From assembly GCF_936928535.1 (NCBI RefSeq), contig NZ_CAKZHY010000099.1:124001-188000 (forward strand): 64,000 bases of DNA, in the 5' to 3' direction. Within the stretch, counting starts at the first letter, position 1. Every line of letters starts with the position of its first letter. Both the position numbers and the translations under genes were made by a program. The notes below the pieces were generated by a model. The model searched no databases. It saw only the letters and a program-made list of their open reading frames with translations, and was not told the DNA's origin. Source of the stretch: an uncultured Bradyrhizobium sp. GTDB lineage: Bacteria > Pseudomonadota > Alphaproteobacteria > Rhizobiales > Xanthobacteraceae. Below, piece after piece: positions 1-8,964 of the stretch.

Positions 1-315
1 CTGCTCTGGCTGTTCGGGCCGCAATTCGTTGTCGGCTACGACATCATGTTCGTCGCCGCTGTCGGCCTCGTGGTGCGCGCCGCGATCGGCCCCGTGGAGC
101 GTCTGCTCAACATGCTGGGTGAGCAGAAGATTTGCGCGCTCGCCTACGCGCTGGCGTTCGTGATGAACGTCGTGCTCTGCATCGCGCTGGTGCCGCGCTT
201 CGGCGGCCACGGCGCCGCGGCCGCGACCTCGATCTCGCTGACCTTCGAGACCGTTCTGCTGTTCTGGATCGTGCGCCAGCGGCTGGGGCTGCACGTGCTG
301 GCGTTTGGTAAATAG
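1..315 (+). CDS. Polysaccharide/lipopolysaccharide flippase, C-terminal part (cut by window edge)
   Basis: The reading frame is open from base 1, so the gene starts outside the window; about 104 C-terminal residues are visible. They contain two hydrophobic helices around a short positive loop and patterns typical of the polysaccharide biosynthesis C-terminal domain of the MOP/MATE flippase superfamily: LNMLGEQ, then a helix ending in LVPRFGGHGAAAAT. Such proteins flip lipid-linked saccharides across the inner membrane. The substrate cannot be told from this part. Confidence is limited by the truncation. Confidence 0.72.
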   Translation: MLWLFGPQFVVGYDIMFVAAVGLVVRAAIGPVERLLNMLGEQKICALAYALAFVMNVVLCIALVPRFGGHGAAAATSISLTFETVLLFWIVRQRLGLHVLAFGK

Positions 316-510
316 GTACGATGCACGCCGGCCTATGCATTGTTCCGGGGACGACTGTTTCCAGATGAGCACGCGAAACAGGTAAAACGTCTCCCCACCG
401 TGGCCCCGCAGCATAATTTTTCTTATTCTGCCCAACAGGTTGCATCACGGGGAAAGTTTATCCTACGTCATATTGCTCAACTGACGAGATGAACCTAGAT
501 TCTGCCGACC

Positions 511-1335
511 ATGATTGATCCGCTTTACGTCGCTTCGGGTTTCGGCGTCGGCCTGCTTGTCGGGCTGACCGGCGTGGGAGGCGGCTCATTGATGACGCCG
601 CTGCTGATCCTGCTGTTCGGCATCCATCCGACCACGGCCGTCGGCACCGATCTGCTGTATGCCGCCGCCACCAAGACCGGCGGCAGCGTCGTGCATGGCT
701 TCTCGCGTAGCGTGCACTGGCCGGCAGTGCTGCGGCTGGCCTGCGGCAGCATTCCAGCGAGCGCGCTGACGCTGCTGGTGCTGTGGAAGCTCGATCTCAG
801 AAGCGATGCCGAGCGCGACCTGGTCAATCTGGTGCTGTGCTTCGCGCTGGTCCTCACCGCAACATCGCTGATCTTCCGCAAGTCGATCATGGAACGCTAT
901 CGCCGCCGCATGGAACAGCTCGACGAGCGCACCACGGTGATTGCGACCGTCGTCACCGGGATCGTGCTCGGCGTGCTGGTCTCGATCTCGTCGGTCGGCG
1001 CCGGCGCTGTCGGCGTGACCGTGCTGCTGTTGCTCTACCCGCGCCTGCCGATGGCGACCATCGTCGGCTCCGACATCGCGCATGCGGTGCCGCTGACGCT
1101 TGTGGCGGGCATCGGACATTGGGCGCTCGGCGACGTCGACTGGGGCCTGATGGGCGTGCTGCTGCTCGGCTCGCTGCCGGGGATCATCATCGGCAGCTAC
1201 AGCGCGACGCGCGTGCCCGAGACGGTGCTGCGCGTGGCGCTCGCCAGCGTCCTCGTCGTGGTGGCCGGCAAGATCATGTTTGCGGAGCTCAACCTGCAAT
1301 CCGCAATCGTGACGGCGCTGGCCTGGAGCCATTGA
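511..1335 (+). CDS. Sulfite exporter TauE/SafE family membrane permease
   Basis: A 274-residue, very hydrophobic protein. It has the internal duplication typical of TauE/SafE (DUF81): a first half opening with GVGLLVGLTGVGGGSLMTP and a second half from about residue 147 with GIVLGVLVSISSVGAGAVGV, each followed by a GTD/GSD-type motif (VGTDLLYAA; VGSDIAHAV). About eight membrane helices are expected. Family members export sulfite, sulfoacetate or other organic anions. It lies 3 kb from the sulfate assimilation locus but points away from it, so a sulfur role here is only suggestive. The ATG at 511 gives full family length; no strong Shine-Dalgarno is visible. Confidence 0.88.
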   Translation: MIDPLYVASGFGVGLLVGLTGVGGGSLMTPLLILLFGIHPTTAVGTDLLYAAATKTGGSVVHGFSRSVHWPAVLRLACGSIPASALTLLVLWKLDLRSDAERDLVNLVLCFALVLTATSLIFRKSIMERYRRRMEQLDERTTVIATVVTGIVLGVLVSISSVGAGAVGVTVLLLLYPRLPMATIVGSDIAHAVPLTLVAGIGHWALGDVDWGLMGVLLLGSLPGIIIGSYSATRVPETVLRVALASVLVVVAGKIMFAELNLQSAIVTALAWSH

Positions 1336-1357
1336 GCGGAAGCTGTGCGACGGTCTG

Positions 1358-1447
1358 GTAGGGTGGGCAAAGCGAAGCGTGCCCACCACCTTCTACGATC
1401 GGAGAGAGATGGTGGGCACGGCGCAAATGCGCCTTTGCCCACCCTAC
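1358..1447. repeat. Palindromic intergenic repeat (type C)
   Basis: The outer arms are complementary: GTAGGGTGGGCAAA at 1358-1371 pairs with TTTGCCCACCCTAC at 1434-1447. Inner arms GTGCCCACC and GGTGGGCAC also pair. The element of about 90 bp can fold as a long imperfect hairpin. It lies between convergent genes (TauE on plus, bdhA on minus). Elements of this look are common between genes in Bradyrhizobium; that statement is from memory and was not searched. Confidence 0.75.
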
Positions 1448-1476
1448 GGCTGCGTCGCCTGGAGCGACAGTCGCCG

Positions 1477-2265
1477 TTACTCCGCGGTCCAGCCGCCGTC
1501 GATCGACAGGTTGGTACCCGTGATCTGCGCGGCATCGTCGCTGCACAGGAACAACGCGAGCGCTGCAACCTGCTCGGACGTCACGAACTCCTTGGTCGGC
1601 TGCGCGTCGAGCAGCACATCGTTGATGACCTGCTCGCGGGTGAGGTTGCGGGCCTTCATCGTATCCGGGATCTGCTTCTCCACCAGCGGGGTCCAGACAT
1701 AGCCGGGGCTGATGCAGTTGCAGGTGATCTTGCTGGTTGCGACCTCAAGCGCCACGGTCTTGGTCAGGCCGGCGATGCCGTGCTTGGCCGAGACGTAAGC
1801 CGACTTGAAGGGCGAAGCGACCAGCGAGTGCGCCGAGGCCGTGTTGATGATGCGGCCCCAGCCCTTCTTCTTCATGCCGGGCACCGCGGCGCGGATGGCG
1901 TGGAAGGCCGAGGACAGGTTGATCGCGATGATCTGGTCCCACTTCTCCGGCGGGAATTCCTCGATCGGCGAGACGAACTGGATGCCTGCATTGTTGACGA
2001 GGATGTCGACCGAGCCGAACGACTTTTCGCCAAGTGCGATCATGCCGGCGATCTCGGCCGGCTTGGTCATGTCGGCGGGCGAGTAGACGGACTTCACGCC
2101 GAAATCAGATTCGATCTTGGCGCGCTCCTTCTCGATGTCCTCGGGCGAGCCGAAGCCGTTGATGACGACATTGGCGCCGGCAGCGGCAAAGGCGCGCGCG
2201 TAAGCAAGGCCGATGCCGCTGGTCGAGCCGGTTACGACGGCGTTCTTGCCTGACAGAGTACCCAT
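1477..2265 (-). CDS. bdhA: 3-hydroxybutyrate dehydrogenase (SDR family)
   Basis: A 262-residue classical short-chain dehydrogenase. The NAD-binding motif TGSTSGIG is at residues 12-19, NNAG at 91-94, and the catalytic triad is S144, Y157, K161. Segments such as NNAGIQFVSPIEEFP and the C-terminal LSIDGGWTAE are characteristic of BdhA, which interconverts 3-hydroxybutyrate and acetoacetate in polyhydroxybutyrate breakdown. It starts 1 bp after the stop of the upstream patatin gene, so the two are almost certainly cotranscribed. Length matches the family. Confidence 0.93.
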   Translation of the reverse strand: MGTLSGKNAVVTGSTSGIGLAYARAFAAAGANVVINGFGSPEDIEKERAKIESDFGVKSVYSPADMTKPAEIAGMIALGEKSFGSVDILVNNAGIQFVSPIEEFPPEKWDQIIAINLSSAFHAIRAAVPGMKKKGWGRIINTASAHSLVASPFKSAYVSAKHGIAGLTKTVALEVATSKITCNCISPGYVWTPLVEKQIPDTMKARNLTREQVINDVLLDAQPTKEFVTSEQVAALALFLCSDDAAQITGTNLSIDGGWTAE

Positions 2266-2266
2266 G

Positions 2267-3442
2267 TTATTCGCTCCTTTTTGGCGGGGGCGCGGTGACG
2301 TCCCCCGTGAGATCGTAGGTCACCATGGTCTCGCCGGACTGCGGCCGCTCGAGCCATTCCTTGTGGCGCATCGACAGATGCACGTCCCGCACGCCGCTTT
2401 CCCAGTGCTCGACCATGGCGACATGGGAGAAGTCGTAGTCCTTGGACGAGGATTCGTAGTTCTTGCTGCGATAGATCAGATGCACCACCGTGACAGTGCT
2501 CTCACGGGAGACCTTCGCGAGGAATTCGACGGACGGGTCGTTCTTGAGATAATCGGGCAATTTGGCAATGAGGTCGCGCGCCGCCCTGCGGGCGTTGTGC
2601 AACTGCTTGTTCTTGTCGGTGTTCATCCGCGTGCGGCTGGAGAAGCGGATGTCCTTCTCGCGTTCGGTGGCTTCGAGCAGCGAGTTCGGCAGATCGCCGC
2701 GGGCGCTGAACAAATCGACCTGGAAGATCAGCATGTCGCGATCGATTTCGGCATCGAGCACGAAGTCGAGCGGTGTGTTGGAGGCGATGCCGCCATCCCA
2801 ATAATGCTCGCCGTCGATCACGACCGACGGAAACCCCGGCGGCAGCGCGCCCGAGGCCATGATGTGCTCGGGACCGATCAGCTTGCCGAACTTCTTGAAC
2901 TCGTAATTGTCGAAATATTTGAAATTGCCGGAGGTGACGCTGACGGCGCCGACCGAAAGCCGCGTCTTCAGATCGTTGATGCGATCGAAGTCGACGAGAC
3001 GCTCCAGCGTCTTCTTCAGCGGCGCGGTGTCGTAATAGCTCTCGGCCTGCGGACTGCCCGGCGGCCATAGCGGCGCGGGCGGCACACGCGGCGTGAAGAA
3101 GCCGGGCACGCCGAAGGTCGCGATCAGGGCCGCGCTGGTGGAATTGAACAGCTCGCGGCTGTGATCGCTCTTGCCGATCGGCTTCCAAGGCACCGGCGCG
3201 GACACCATCTCCCAGAATTCCTTGAGCCGCTTGACCCTGATGGGGCCCTCATTGCCGGCGATGATGGCGGCGTTGACCGCGCCAATCGAGATGCCGGCAA
3301 CCCATTCGGGCTCGAAGTCGAAATGGCACAGCGCCTGATAGGCGCCCGCCTGATAAGAGCCGAGCGCGCCACCGCCCTGGAGAACCAGGACGCGTTGCGC
3401 GTTCGCGGGGACTGTTGCGACTTCGGGGCTATGATCGGTCAT
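2267..3442 (-). CDS. Patatin-like phospholipase (DUF3734-type C-terminus)
   Basis: A 391-residue cytosolic protein with a patatin fold. The oxyanion glycine motif GGGALGSY is at 23-30, the nucleophile elbow GISIG at 50-54 (Ser52), and the catalytic Asp in DGG at 216-218. The C-terminal ~100 residues resemble the DUF3734 extension found on many alphaproteobacterial patatins. It is expected to hydrolyse acyl esters; the lipid substrate is unknown. It is the first gene of an operon with bdhA, suggesting a role in lipid or polyhydroxybutyrate turnover (inference). A paralogue sits at 29988-31115 inside the urease cluster. Confidence 0.9.
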   Translation of the reverse strand: MTDHSPEVATVPANAQRVLVLQGGGALGSYQAGAYQALCHFDFEPEWVAGISIGAVNAAIIAGNEGPIRVKRLKEFWEMVSAPVPWKPIGKSDHSRELFNSTSAALIATFGVPGFFTPRVPPAPLWPPGSPQAESYYDTAPLKKTLERLVDFDRINDLKTRLSVGAVSVTSGNFKYFDNYEFKKFGKLIGPEHIMASGALPPGFPSVVIDGEHYWDGGIASNTPLDFVLDAEIDRDMLIFQVDLFSARGDLPNSLLEATEREKDIRFSSRTRMNTDKNKQLHNARRAARDLIAKLPDYLKNDPSVEFLAKVSRESTVTVVHLIYRSKNYESSSKDYDFSHVAMVEHWESGVRDVHLSMRHKEWLERPQSGETMVTYDLTGDVTAPPPKRSE

Positions 3443-3529
3443 AAGGGGACATTAGCAAATAATCGCAAAACGCGAGCCACCGTGGCGACAGTCTGTCGCG
3501 ACGTCAATGCACCCTGGATCAAGTCTGGC

Positions 3530-4033
3530 TTATCGGGGATCGGTCGACGCCAGGATCATGGTCCAGAACACCTTGTATTTGGTGCCCGGAGCATAGCTCG
3601 CCGCGATGCCCAATTTTGTGACACCGCTCTTGAGCATGTTGGCGCGGTGCGGAGGCGAGTCGCGCCAGCCGGAAAATGCTTCCGCCAGCGTATGATAGCC
3701 GGCCGAGATGTTCTCGACCGCAACGGTTGCCGGATAGCCGCCGGCATTAAGCCGCTTGCCGAGGGGGGCGCGGACGTCATGGTCCATCTTGTTGGCGGCG
3801 GCCATGGCGCCCGATTGGGACTCGGCGAGCCGCATCAATTCGGGGTCGACCTCGACGGCGCCGAGCCCGTTGTTCTGGCGATATTGCGAGATCATGATCG
3901 CGGCGGCCGGCGCATCGAGCTTGGCGCCCGGGACCGCCATATCCGCATACATCGACGGCTGCTGGACCGGCGCTTCATTGCCGGCGCAGCCGGCGAGAAG
4001 CAAAGTGAGAAGGATCGCGGCCGCAGCGCGCAT
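3530..4033 (-). CDS. CAP (SCP/PR-1) domain lipoprotein
   Basis: A 167-residue protein starting with a lipoprotein signal peptide; lipobox LLAGC places the acylated cysteine at residue 16. The rest is a bacterial CAP domain, with the RQNNGLGAVEVDPEL helix, an AENIS-like motif (AVENISAG) and the W..SPPHRANML segment typical of the family. Such secreted proteins are widespread, and their molecular role in bacteria is mostly unknown. It is a single gene between the patatin operon and cysH. Confidence 0.88.
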   Translation of the reverse strand: MRAAAAILLTLLLAGCAGNEAPVQQPSMYADMAVPGAKLDAPAAAIMISQYRQNNGLGAVEVDPELMRLAESQSGAMAAANKMDHDVRAPLGKRLNAGGYPATVAVENISAGYHTLAEAFSGWRDSPPHRANMLKSGVTKLGIAASYAPGTKYKVFWTMILASTDPR

Positions 4034-4186
4034 GTTCAGGGGCCCCCAATGAGGGGCCGTTGTTGCATACCAACCGTGGCTGAAAGGTGAATTTTGAGGA
4101 AAAATCGATCCAGCGGCGGCACGGTCCCGGCGGGACTAACCGGGAACCATGGCGCGTCAGTCCGCAAAACTACTGCCGCGGTGCCG

Positions 4187-4918
4187 CTACGAAGTCTTCA
4201 TCGTGTGGATGCCGCATTCCGTCTTGGCGCGGCCGCGCCAGCGTCCGGCGCGTTCGTCCTCGCCTTCGGCCGTTCTGCTGGTGCAAGGCATACACCCGAC
4301 CGAGCGAAAACCCGATGCCGCAAGCGGGTGACGCGGCAATTTGGCGCCGACGAAGATCGCCTCGAGTTCCTCGCGGGAGACGTTGGCGAACGGGTTGAAC
4401 TTCAACCGCGCGCCATCGTCCTCGACGACGGGAATATCGGCGCGCGTATTGCCCTGGAATCGCTTGCGACCATTGAGCCAGGCCGAGAACGGCGCGAGTG
4501 CACGCGCGAGCGGCTCGACCTTGCGGATACGGCAGCAAGCATCGGGATCGGAGAACCAGAGGTCGCGGTCCGGATCTTCGCGCGTCAGCGTCTCCTCGGC
4601 AGGCTTGATCGAGCGAACGTCCTTCAAGCCAAGCGTTTCGACCAGCGTATCGCGATAGGCCAGCGTCTCCTCAAACAGCCAGCCGGTGTCGAGAAAGATC
4701 ACCGGAATTGCGGGATCAACGTCCGAGGCGACCTTCAGCAGCGTCGCGGATTCCGTGCCGAAGGACGACACCAGCGCGAGCTTTTCACGGCCGACAGTCT
4801 TGAGCGCCGCGGCGATGATCTCCGCGGGCGCAGCATCGCGTAACGCGCGATCCAGCTCCTCCGCCGAAGGCAGCGCGGAGACGGACGTCGACGATATCTG
4901 GGGCGCAACCGCGTTCAC
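4187..4918 (-). CDS. cysH: Phosphoadenylyl/adenylyl-sulfate reductase (4Fe-4S, APS type)
   Basis: A 243-residue member of the PAPS reductase family. The P-loop-like SSFGTES is at 51-57, and the substrate region LDTGWLFEET follows. Cysteines at 128-129 (CC) and at 209 and 212 (CMPC) are the four ligands of the 4Fe-4S cluster that marks APS-using enzymes. The catalytic ECGIH is at 234-238. It reduces APS to sulfite with thioredoxin. The last gene of the minus-strand cys operon, it overlaps the upstream DUF934 gene by 4 bp. The cluster cysteines point to APS rather than PAPS as substrate, although the neighbouring CysC domain can make PAPS. Confidence 0.93.
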   Translation of the reverse strand: MNAVAPQISSTSVSALPSAEELDRALRDAAPAEIIAAALKTVGREKLALVSSFGTESATLLKVASDVDPAIPVIFLDTGWLFEETLAYRDTLVETLGLKDVRSIKPAEETLTREDPDRDLWFSDPDACCRIRKVEPLARALAPFSAWLNGRKRFQGNTRADIPVVEDDGARLKFNPFANVSREELEAIFVGAKLPRHPLAASGFRSVGCMPCTSRTAEGEDERAGRWRGRAKTECGIHTMKTS

Positions 4919-5430
4919 GTACCGACACCCTCGGAGTGACGCAGTTGCATGCGCCGGTGCAAGGCCGTGATGCGGCCATCGCCGGTCGGCTGGTAGAACA
5001 CCGAATAGCGCTTCGCGGTCTGCATGAAGGCTTCCGCGTCGGCCTGCTTCTTGACCTCGAAGGAATCGAAGCCGGCGCGCAGCATGAACACGAACTGGTC
5101 GCGCAAGATCTGGCCCGTGGCGCGCAGATCGCCGCGGTAATTGTAACGCTCACGCAGCAAGCGCGCCTGGCTGTAGGCGCGCCCGTCGCGGAAGGTCGGG
5201 AACACCAGCGCGACAGTGGCGACCTTGCCGAGATACGGCACGAGCTCGTCGATATCGCGGTTGTTCGGCCAGATCACGCCGACCTTGCCGGCGCGCTTGA
5301 GCAGCGCATCCGCCTCGGCGATGAAACGCTCGGCCGGCACCAGCACGTCGCCGCTCTCGGGCAGCGGCGTGTCGACGGCCAGCTTGACGAAACTATCGTC
5401 GGCGATTTTTCCGCCGTTAACGAGTGGCAT
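4915..5430 (-). CDS. DUF934 protein, sulfite reduction accessory
   Basis: About 171 residues from the ATG at 5430 (MPLVNGGK); an in-frame start at 5457 would add nine residues and lengthen the overlap with cysI. DUF934 proteins occur almost only between cysI and cysH in proteobacteria, as here, and are presumed to help sulfite reductase. No catalytic motif is evident. The gene overlaps the end of cysI (14 or 41 bp) and the start of cysH (4 bp), implying translational coupling. Confidence 0.88.
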   Translation of the reverse strand: MPLVNGGKIADDSFVKLAVDTPLPESGDVLVPAERFIAEADALLKRAGKVGVIWPNNRDIDELVPYLGKVATVALVFPTFRDGRAYSQARLLRERYNYRGDLRATGQILRDQFVFMLRAGFDSFEVKKQADAEAFMQTAKRYSVFYQPTGDGRITALHRRMQLRHSEGVGT

Positions 5431-7072
5431 AGACGCGCTCCTTGAAGGGTTCGACACCGAGCCGCTTCACCGTGTCGATGAACAGCTCGTCGGGCCGCTC
5501 GCGCAGCGCAAGATAGGCTTCCACGACGTCTTCGATGACGTCGGCGACCTCGTCGAACTTGACGCCGGGGCCGATCAGATTGCCGAGCGCGGCGCCCTCG
5601 TCGGCACGGCCGCCGATGGTGATCTGGTAGACCTCCTCGCCGTTCTTCTCGACGCCGAGAATGCCGATATGGCCGACATGGTGGTGGCCGCAGGCATTGA
5701 TGCAGCCGGAGATGTTGATGTGCAGCCGGCCGATCAGGTTGGCGAGTTCGTGATTGGCGAAGCGCCGTGTCAGCTCCTGCGCGATCGGGATCGAGCGCGC
5801 ATTGGCCAGCGAGCAATAGTCGAGACCCGGGCAGGCGATGATGTCGGTGATCAGGTTGACGTTCGGCGTCGCGAGCCCGAGCTTGTCGAGCGCCTTCCAC
5901 AGCGCCGGCAAATCGCGCTTTGCGACATGCGGTAGCGCCAGGTTCTGCTCGTGGCCAACGCGGATCTCACCGAAGGAATATTTGTCGGCGAGATCGGCCA
6001 GCGCATCCATCTGATCGGCCGTGGCGTCGCCCGGAGGCGCGCCGATCGGCTTCAGCGAGATCGTGACGATGGAGTAGCCCTGCACCTTGTGCGGGGCGAC
6101 CGAGTTCTTGCGCCACGCCTCGAAGTCCGCGTCCGCAGCCGCCTGACGCAGCTCATCCGGCATGTGCGGCAGCTTCTCGTAGGCAGGATAGCTGAAGCGC
6201 GAGCGGATATCCTCGATCACCTCGTCGTCGATCTGGAGCGAGGAATTGCGAATATGCTGCCACTCCTCCTCGACCTCGCGCGAGAATTTCTCGATGCCGA
6301 GCTCGTGCACCAGAATCTTGATGCGCGCCTTGTAGATGTTGTCGCGGCGGCCATACTGATTGTAGACGCGCAGGATCGCCTCGATATAGCTGAGGATGTC
6401 GCGACCATGCACGAAGTGCTTGATGGTCTTGCCGATGAACGGCGTGCGGCCGAGACCGCCGCCGACCAGAACCTCGAAACCGGTCTCGCCCTTCTCGTTC
6501 TTGATCAGCTTGAGCCCGATGTCGTGGATCTTGATCGCGGCGCGGTCGTGGTCCGATGCGGTGATCGCGATCTTGAACTTGCGCGGCAGGAAGGAGAATT
6601 CCGGATGCAGCGTGGTGTGCTGGCGGATCAGTTCCGACCAGATGCGCGGATCCTCGATCTCGCCCGGCGCGACGCCGGCCCACTGGTCCGAGGTGACGTT
6701 GCGCATGTTGTTGCCGGACGTCTGCATCGCGTGGATGCCGACCTTGGCGAGATCTTCCAGCGCGTCCGGCAGCTCGGCGAGCTTGATCCAGTTGAACTGG
6801 ATGTTCTGCCGCGTGGTGAAATGGCCATAGCCGCGGTCATATTTGCGCGCGACATGGGCGAGCGCCCGCAACTGGTTCGACGCCAGCGTCCCGTAGGGGA
6901 TCGCGACGCGGAACATGTAGGCGTGCAGTTGCAGATAGACGCCGTTCTGCAGGCGCAGGATCTTGAACTCATCCTCGGTGAGTTCGCCCGAGAGGCGGCG
7001 CTTCACCTGGTCGCGGAACTCCGAGACGCGCTCGTTGACGAGCGTGCGGTCGATTTCGTCGTAAGCGTACAT
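5417..7072 (-). CDS. cysI: Sulfite reductase, siroheme hemoprotein (nitrite/sulfite reductase family)
   Basis: A 551-residue protein with the two-fold ferredoxin-like and siroheme/4Fe-4S domain layout of assimilatory sulfite/nitrite reductases. The iron-sulfur/siroheme cysteines are C414, C420, C457 and C461 (CPGLDYC and SGCINAC). It reduces sulfite to sulfide with six electrons. No flavoprotein cysJ is encoded nearby, so electrons probably come from ferredoxin or a distant reductase (inference). It sits in the operon cysG-DUF2849-cysI-DUF934-cysH, next to a siroheme synthase that makes its cofactor. Confidence 0.93.
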   Translation of the reverse strand: MYAYDEIDRTLVNERVSEFRDQVKRRLSGELTEDEFKILRLQNGVYLQLHAYMFRVAIPYGTLASNQLRALAHVARKYDRGYGHFTTRQNIQFNWIKLAELPDALEDLAKVGIHAMQTSGNNMRNVTSDQWAGVAPGEIEDPRIWSELIRQHTTLHPEFSFLPRKFKIAITASDHDRAAIKIHDIGLKLIKNEKGETGFEVLVGGGLGRTPFIGKTIKHFVHGRDILSYIEAILRVYNQYGRRDNIYKARIKILVHELGIEKFSREVEEEWQHIRNSSLQIDDEVIEDIRSRFSYPAYEKLPHMPDELRQAAADADFEAWRKNSVAPHKVQGYSIVTISLKPIGAPPGDATADQMDALADLADKYSFGEIRVGHEQNLALPHVAKRDLPALWKALDKLGLATPNVNLITDIIACPGLDYCSLANARSIPIAQELTRRFANHELANLIGRLHINISGCINACGHHHVGHIGILGVEKNGEEVYQITIGGRADEGAALGNLIGPGVKFDEVADVIEDVVEAYLALRERPDELFIDTVKRLGVEPFKERVYATR

Positions 7073-7083
7073 CAGCGAATGCC

Positions 7084-7401
7084 TTAAACCTGGGCCGACT
7101 GACCAATGGTCACACCGGTGCGGCGGATCTGTTCGCGCAGATTGCCGGGTTCGATCTTGCCGTCGGCGCCGACCTGCACCGGAGCGATATAGGGACCGAT
7201 CGCGCCGACGTCATCGGCAACCGACTCCGCAAGCAACGCCTTGGCCTCGTCCGAATTGCGCACGATCGCGGCTTCCGAGAGGTCCGCGGACCAGCTCTTG
7301 GCCGCGGTTCGGTACACCACGATGCCGTCCCAAGTCCGGTTGGCGGTCACGACCGAAGGGCCGGCGATTTTGATCTTCTTCTGTTCAAGCGGGGAGGTCA
7401 T
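7084..7401 (-). CDS. DUF2849 protein of the cysG-cysI operon
   Basis: A 105-residue protein matching the DUF2849 family by context and by its pattern: an N-terminal segment ending NRTWDGIVVYRTA, then a conserved region with VGPYIAPVQV-like residues. The family is found in alphaproteobacteria between siroheme synthase and sulfite reductase. It overlaps the 3' end of cysG by 4 bp and lies 11 bp before cysI. A helper role for sulfite reductase is likely but unproven. Confidence 0.85.
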   Translation of the reverse strand: MTSPLEQKKIKIAGPSVVTANRTWDGIVVYRTAAKSWSADLSEAAIVRNSDEAKALLAESVADDVGAIGPYIAPVQVGADGKIEPGNLREQIRRTGVTIGQSAQV

Positions 7402-8822
7402 TCGGCTGCATCCAATAGGTCAGAGATGATTTGGGTTGGTGTTTGACGGTGAAGCGACCCGGCATGCCGGACCACGTCGCCGATGATGAGGATCGCGGGA
7501 CCGCCATCGGTCTGCCGCACGAGCTCTGGCAGGTCGCGCAGCAAGCCGATCGCGCCTTGCGCGTCCGGCCGCGTGACGCGGGCGAACACACCGACCGGCG
7601 TTTCCGGCGAGCGGCCGGCGGCGAACAAGCCCGCGCGCACGGCAGCTGCCGCGGTCATGCCCATGTAAACAACGACGGTCATCCTGGTGTCGGTCAGCGT
7701 CGACCAGTCGACGGTCTCGGCATCGCGCGCCTTGTGCGCGGTGAGGAAGGTGATGCGGGTGGCTTCATGACGGTATGTGAGCGGCACCTCGAAATCGGCA
7801 GCGCCGCCGAGCCCCGCCGTAATGCCGGGAATGATCGAATAGGCAACACCCGCTGCGCGCAGCGCTTCCACCTCTTCGCCGCCGCGGCCGAACACGAAGG
7901 GATCACCACCCTTCAACCGCACGACGCGCCGTCCTGATAGCGCGGCCTCGATCATGCGCTTGTTGATGGCGTCTTGGCCGATGCCGGGCTTGCCGACGCG
8001 GCGGCCGACCGGGACGCGCGTCGTATCGCGCCGGATGCGATCGAGAATTTCGCTCGAGACCAGCTCGTCATGGAAGACGATGTCGGCATCCTGCAACGCG
8101 CGCAGCGCCTTGATGGTGAGCAAGTCGGGGTCGCCGGGACCGGCGCCGACCAGTGCGACCGAGCCTTGCGGCTTGTCGGCACGCGCGAAATCGGACGGAT
8201 CGGAAATTGCGCCCAGCGCCGCGCTCGCGTCGGCTTTGCGGCCGGCCAGCACGGCAGCGCCGATCGGGCCGTCGACGACGCGCTCCCAGAAACGTCGGCG
8301 CAGCGGAAACTCGGCGATGCGCTCGTTGATGGACTTGCGGAAGCCGCCGATGAACTCGGCGAGCTCACCGATGCGGGCCGGCAGCAGCGCCTCGATCTTC
8401 TCGCGCACGCGCCGCGCCACCACCGGCGAAGTGCCGCCGGTGCCGACCGCGACCACGACATCGCCGCGATCGACGATCGCCGGGAAGATGAAACTGGAAT
8501 GCTCGAGATCGTCCATGACGTTGACGGGCAGACCAAGCGATTTTGCACGCGCCGACATCGCCACGCCGATATCGCCCGCACCCGCGCAGACGATCGCGAT
8601 CACGTTGGCAAGATCCGATGTGAGCGGATCGTCCGGCGCGATCTCGATCCGCGCCGCGGCCTCCGTGCTCAGGCCCAGCTCATGATTGCCATCGATCGCA
8701 TGCAGGCGGATCCGCGCACCGGCAGCGGCGAGCACGCGCAATTTTGCGCGCAAAAGCTCGCCCGCGCCGATGAGGACCACCGGACCGGCCTTGAGATCGA
8801 GAAACACCGGCAAGAACCGCAT
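7398..8822 (-). CDS. cysG: Siroheme synthase (CysG)
   Basis: The start is taken at the ATG at 8822 (MRFLPVFLDLKAG), which matches family N-termini; a longer frame to 8927 would run through the AT-rich promoter. About 474 residues. The N-terminal half is a precorrin-2 dehydrogenase/ferrochelatase with the Rossmann motif LIGAGELLRAK. The C-terminal half is a uroporphyrinogen-III C-methyltransferase starting VALVGAGPGDPDLLT and containing RLKGGDPFVFGRGGEE. It converts uroporphyrinogen III to siroheme, the cofactor of CysI. It is the first gene of the minus-strand cys operon. Confidence 0.93.
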   Translation of the reverse strand: MRFLPVFLDLKAGPVVLIGAGELLRAKLRVLAAAGARIRLHAIDGNHELGLSTEAAARIEIAPDDPLTSDLANVIAIVCAGAGDIGVAMSARAKSLGLPVNVMDDLEHSSFIFPAIVDRGDVVVAVGTGGTSPVVARRVREKIEALLPARIGELAEFIGGFRKSINERIAEFPLRRRFWERVVDGPIGAAVLAGRKADASAALGAISDPSDFARADKPQGSVALVGAGPGDPDLLTIKALRALQDADIVFHDELVSSEILDRIRRDTTRVPVGRRVGKPGIGQDAINKRMIEAALSGRRVVRLKGGDPFVFGRGGEEVEALRAAGVAYSIIPGITAGLGGAADFEVPLTYRHEATRITFLTAHKARDAETVDWSTLTDTRMTVVVYMGMTAAAAVRAGLFAAGRSPETPVGVFARVTRPDAQGAIGLLRDLPELVRQTDGGPAILIIGDVVRHAGSLHRQTPTQIISDLLDAAE

Positions 8823-8964
8823 GCGATACTCGCTTCCCCCAATTCGGGGTTGACTGGAATTATTTTCTATATATGTGTCGTTTCTAGCGCGCAAAGAGAA
8901 AATTTTTTCTTCTCTTCTGCACTGCAACTATAGAAAATTCGCCTCCAAACGCAAAGTGGCAGAG
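8823..8964. promoter_or_regulatory. Divergent cys promoter region with inverted TTTTCTATA / TATAGAAAA blocks
   Basis: This 142-bp AT-rich region separates cysG (minus) from cysD (plus). GGAATTATTTTCTATA at 8857-8872 is mirrored by TATAGAAAATTC at 8929-8940, about 56 bp apart, which places one half near each divergent start. This looks like a shared operator or paired promoter elements for the sulfur regulon. No regulator is assigned from the sequence. Confidence 0.55.
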
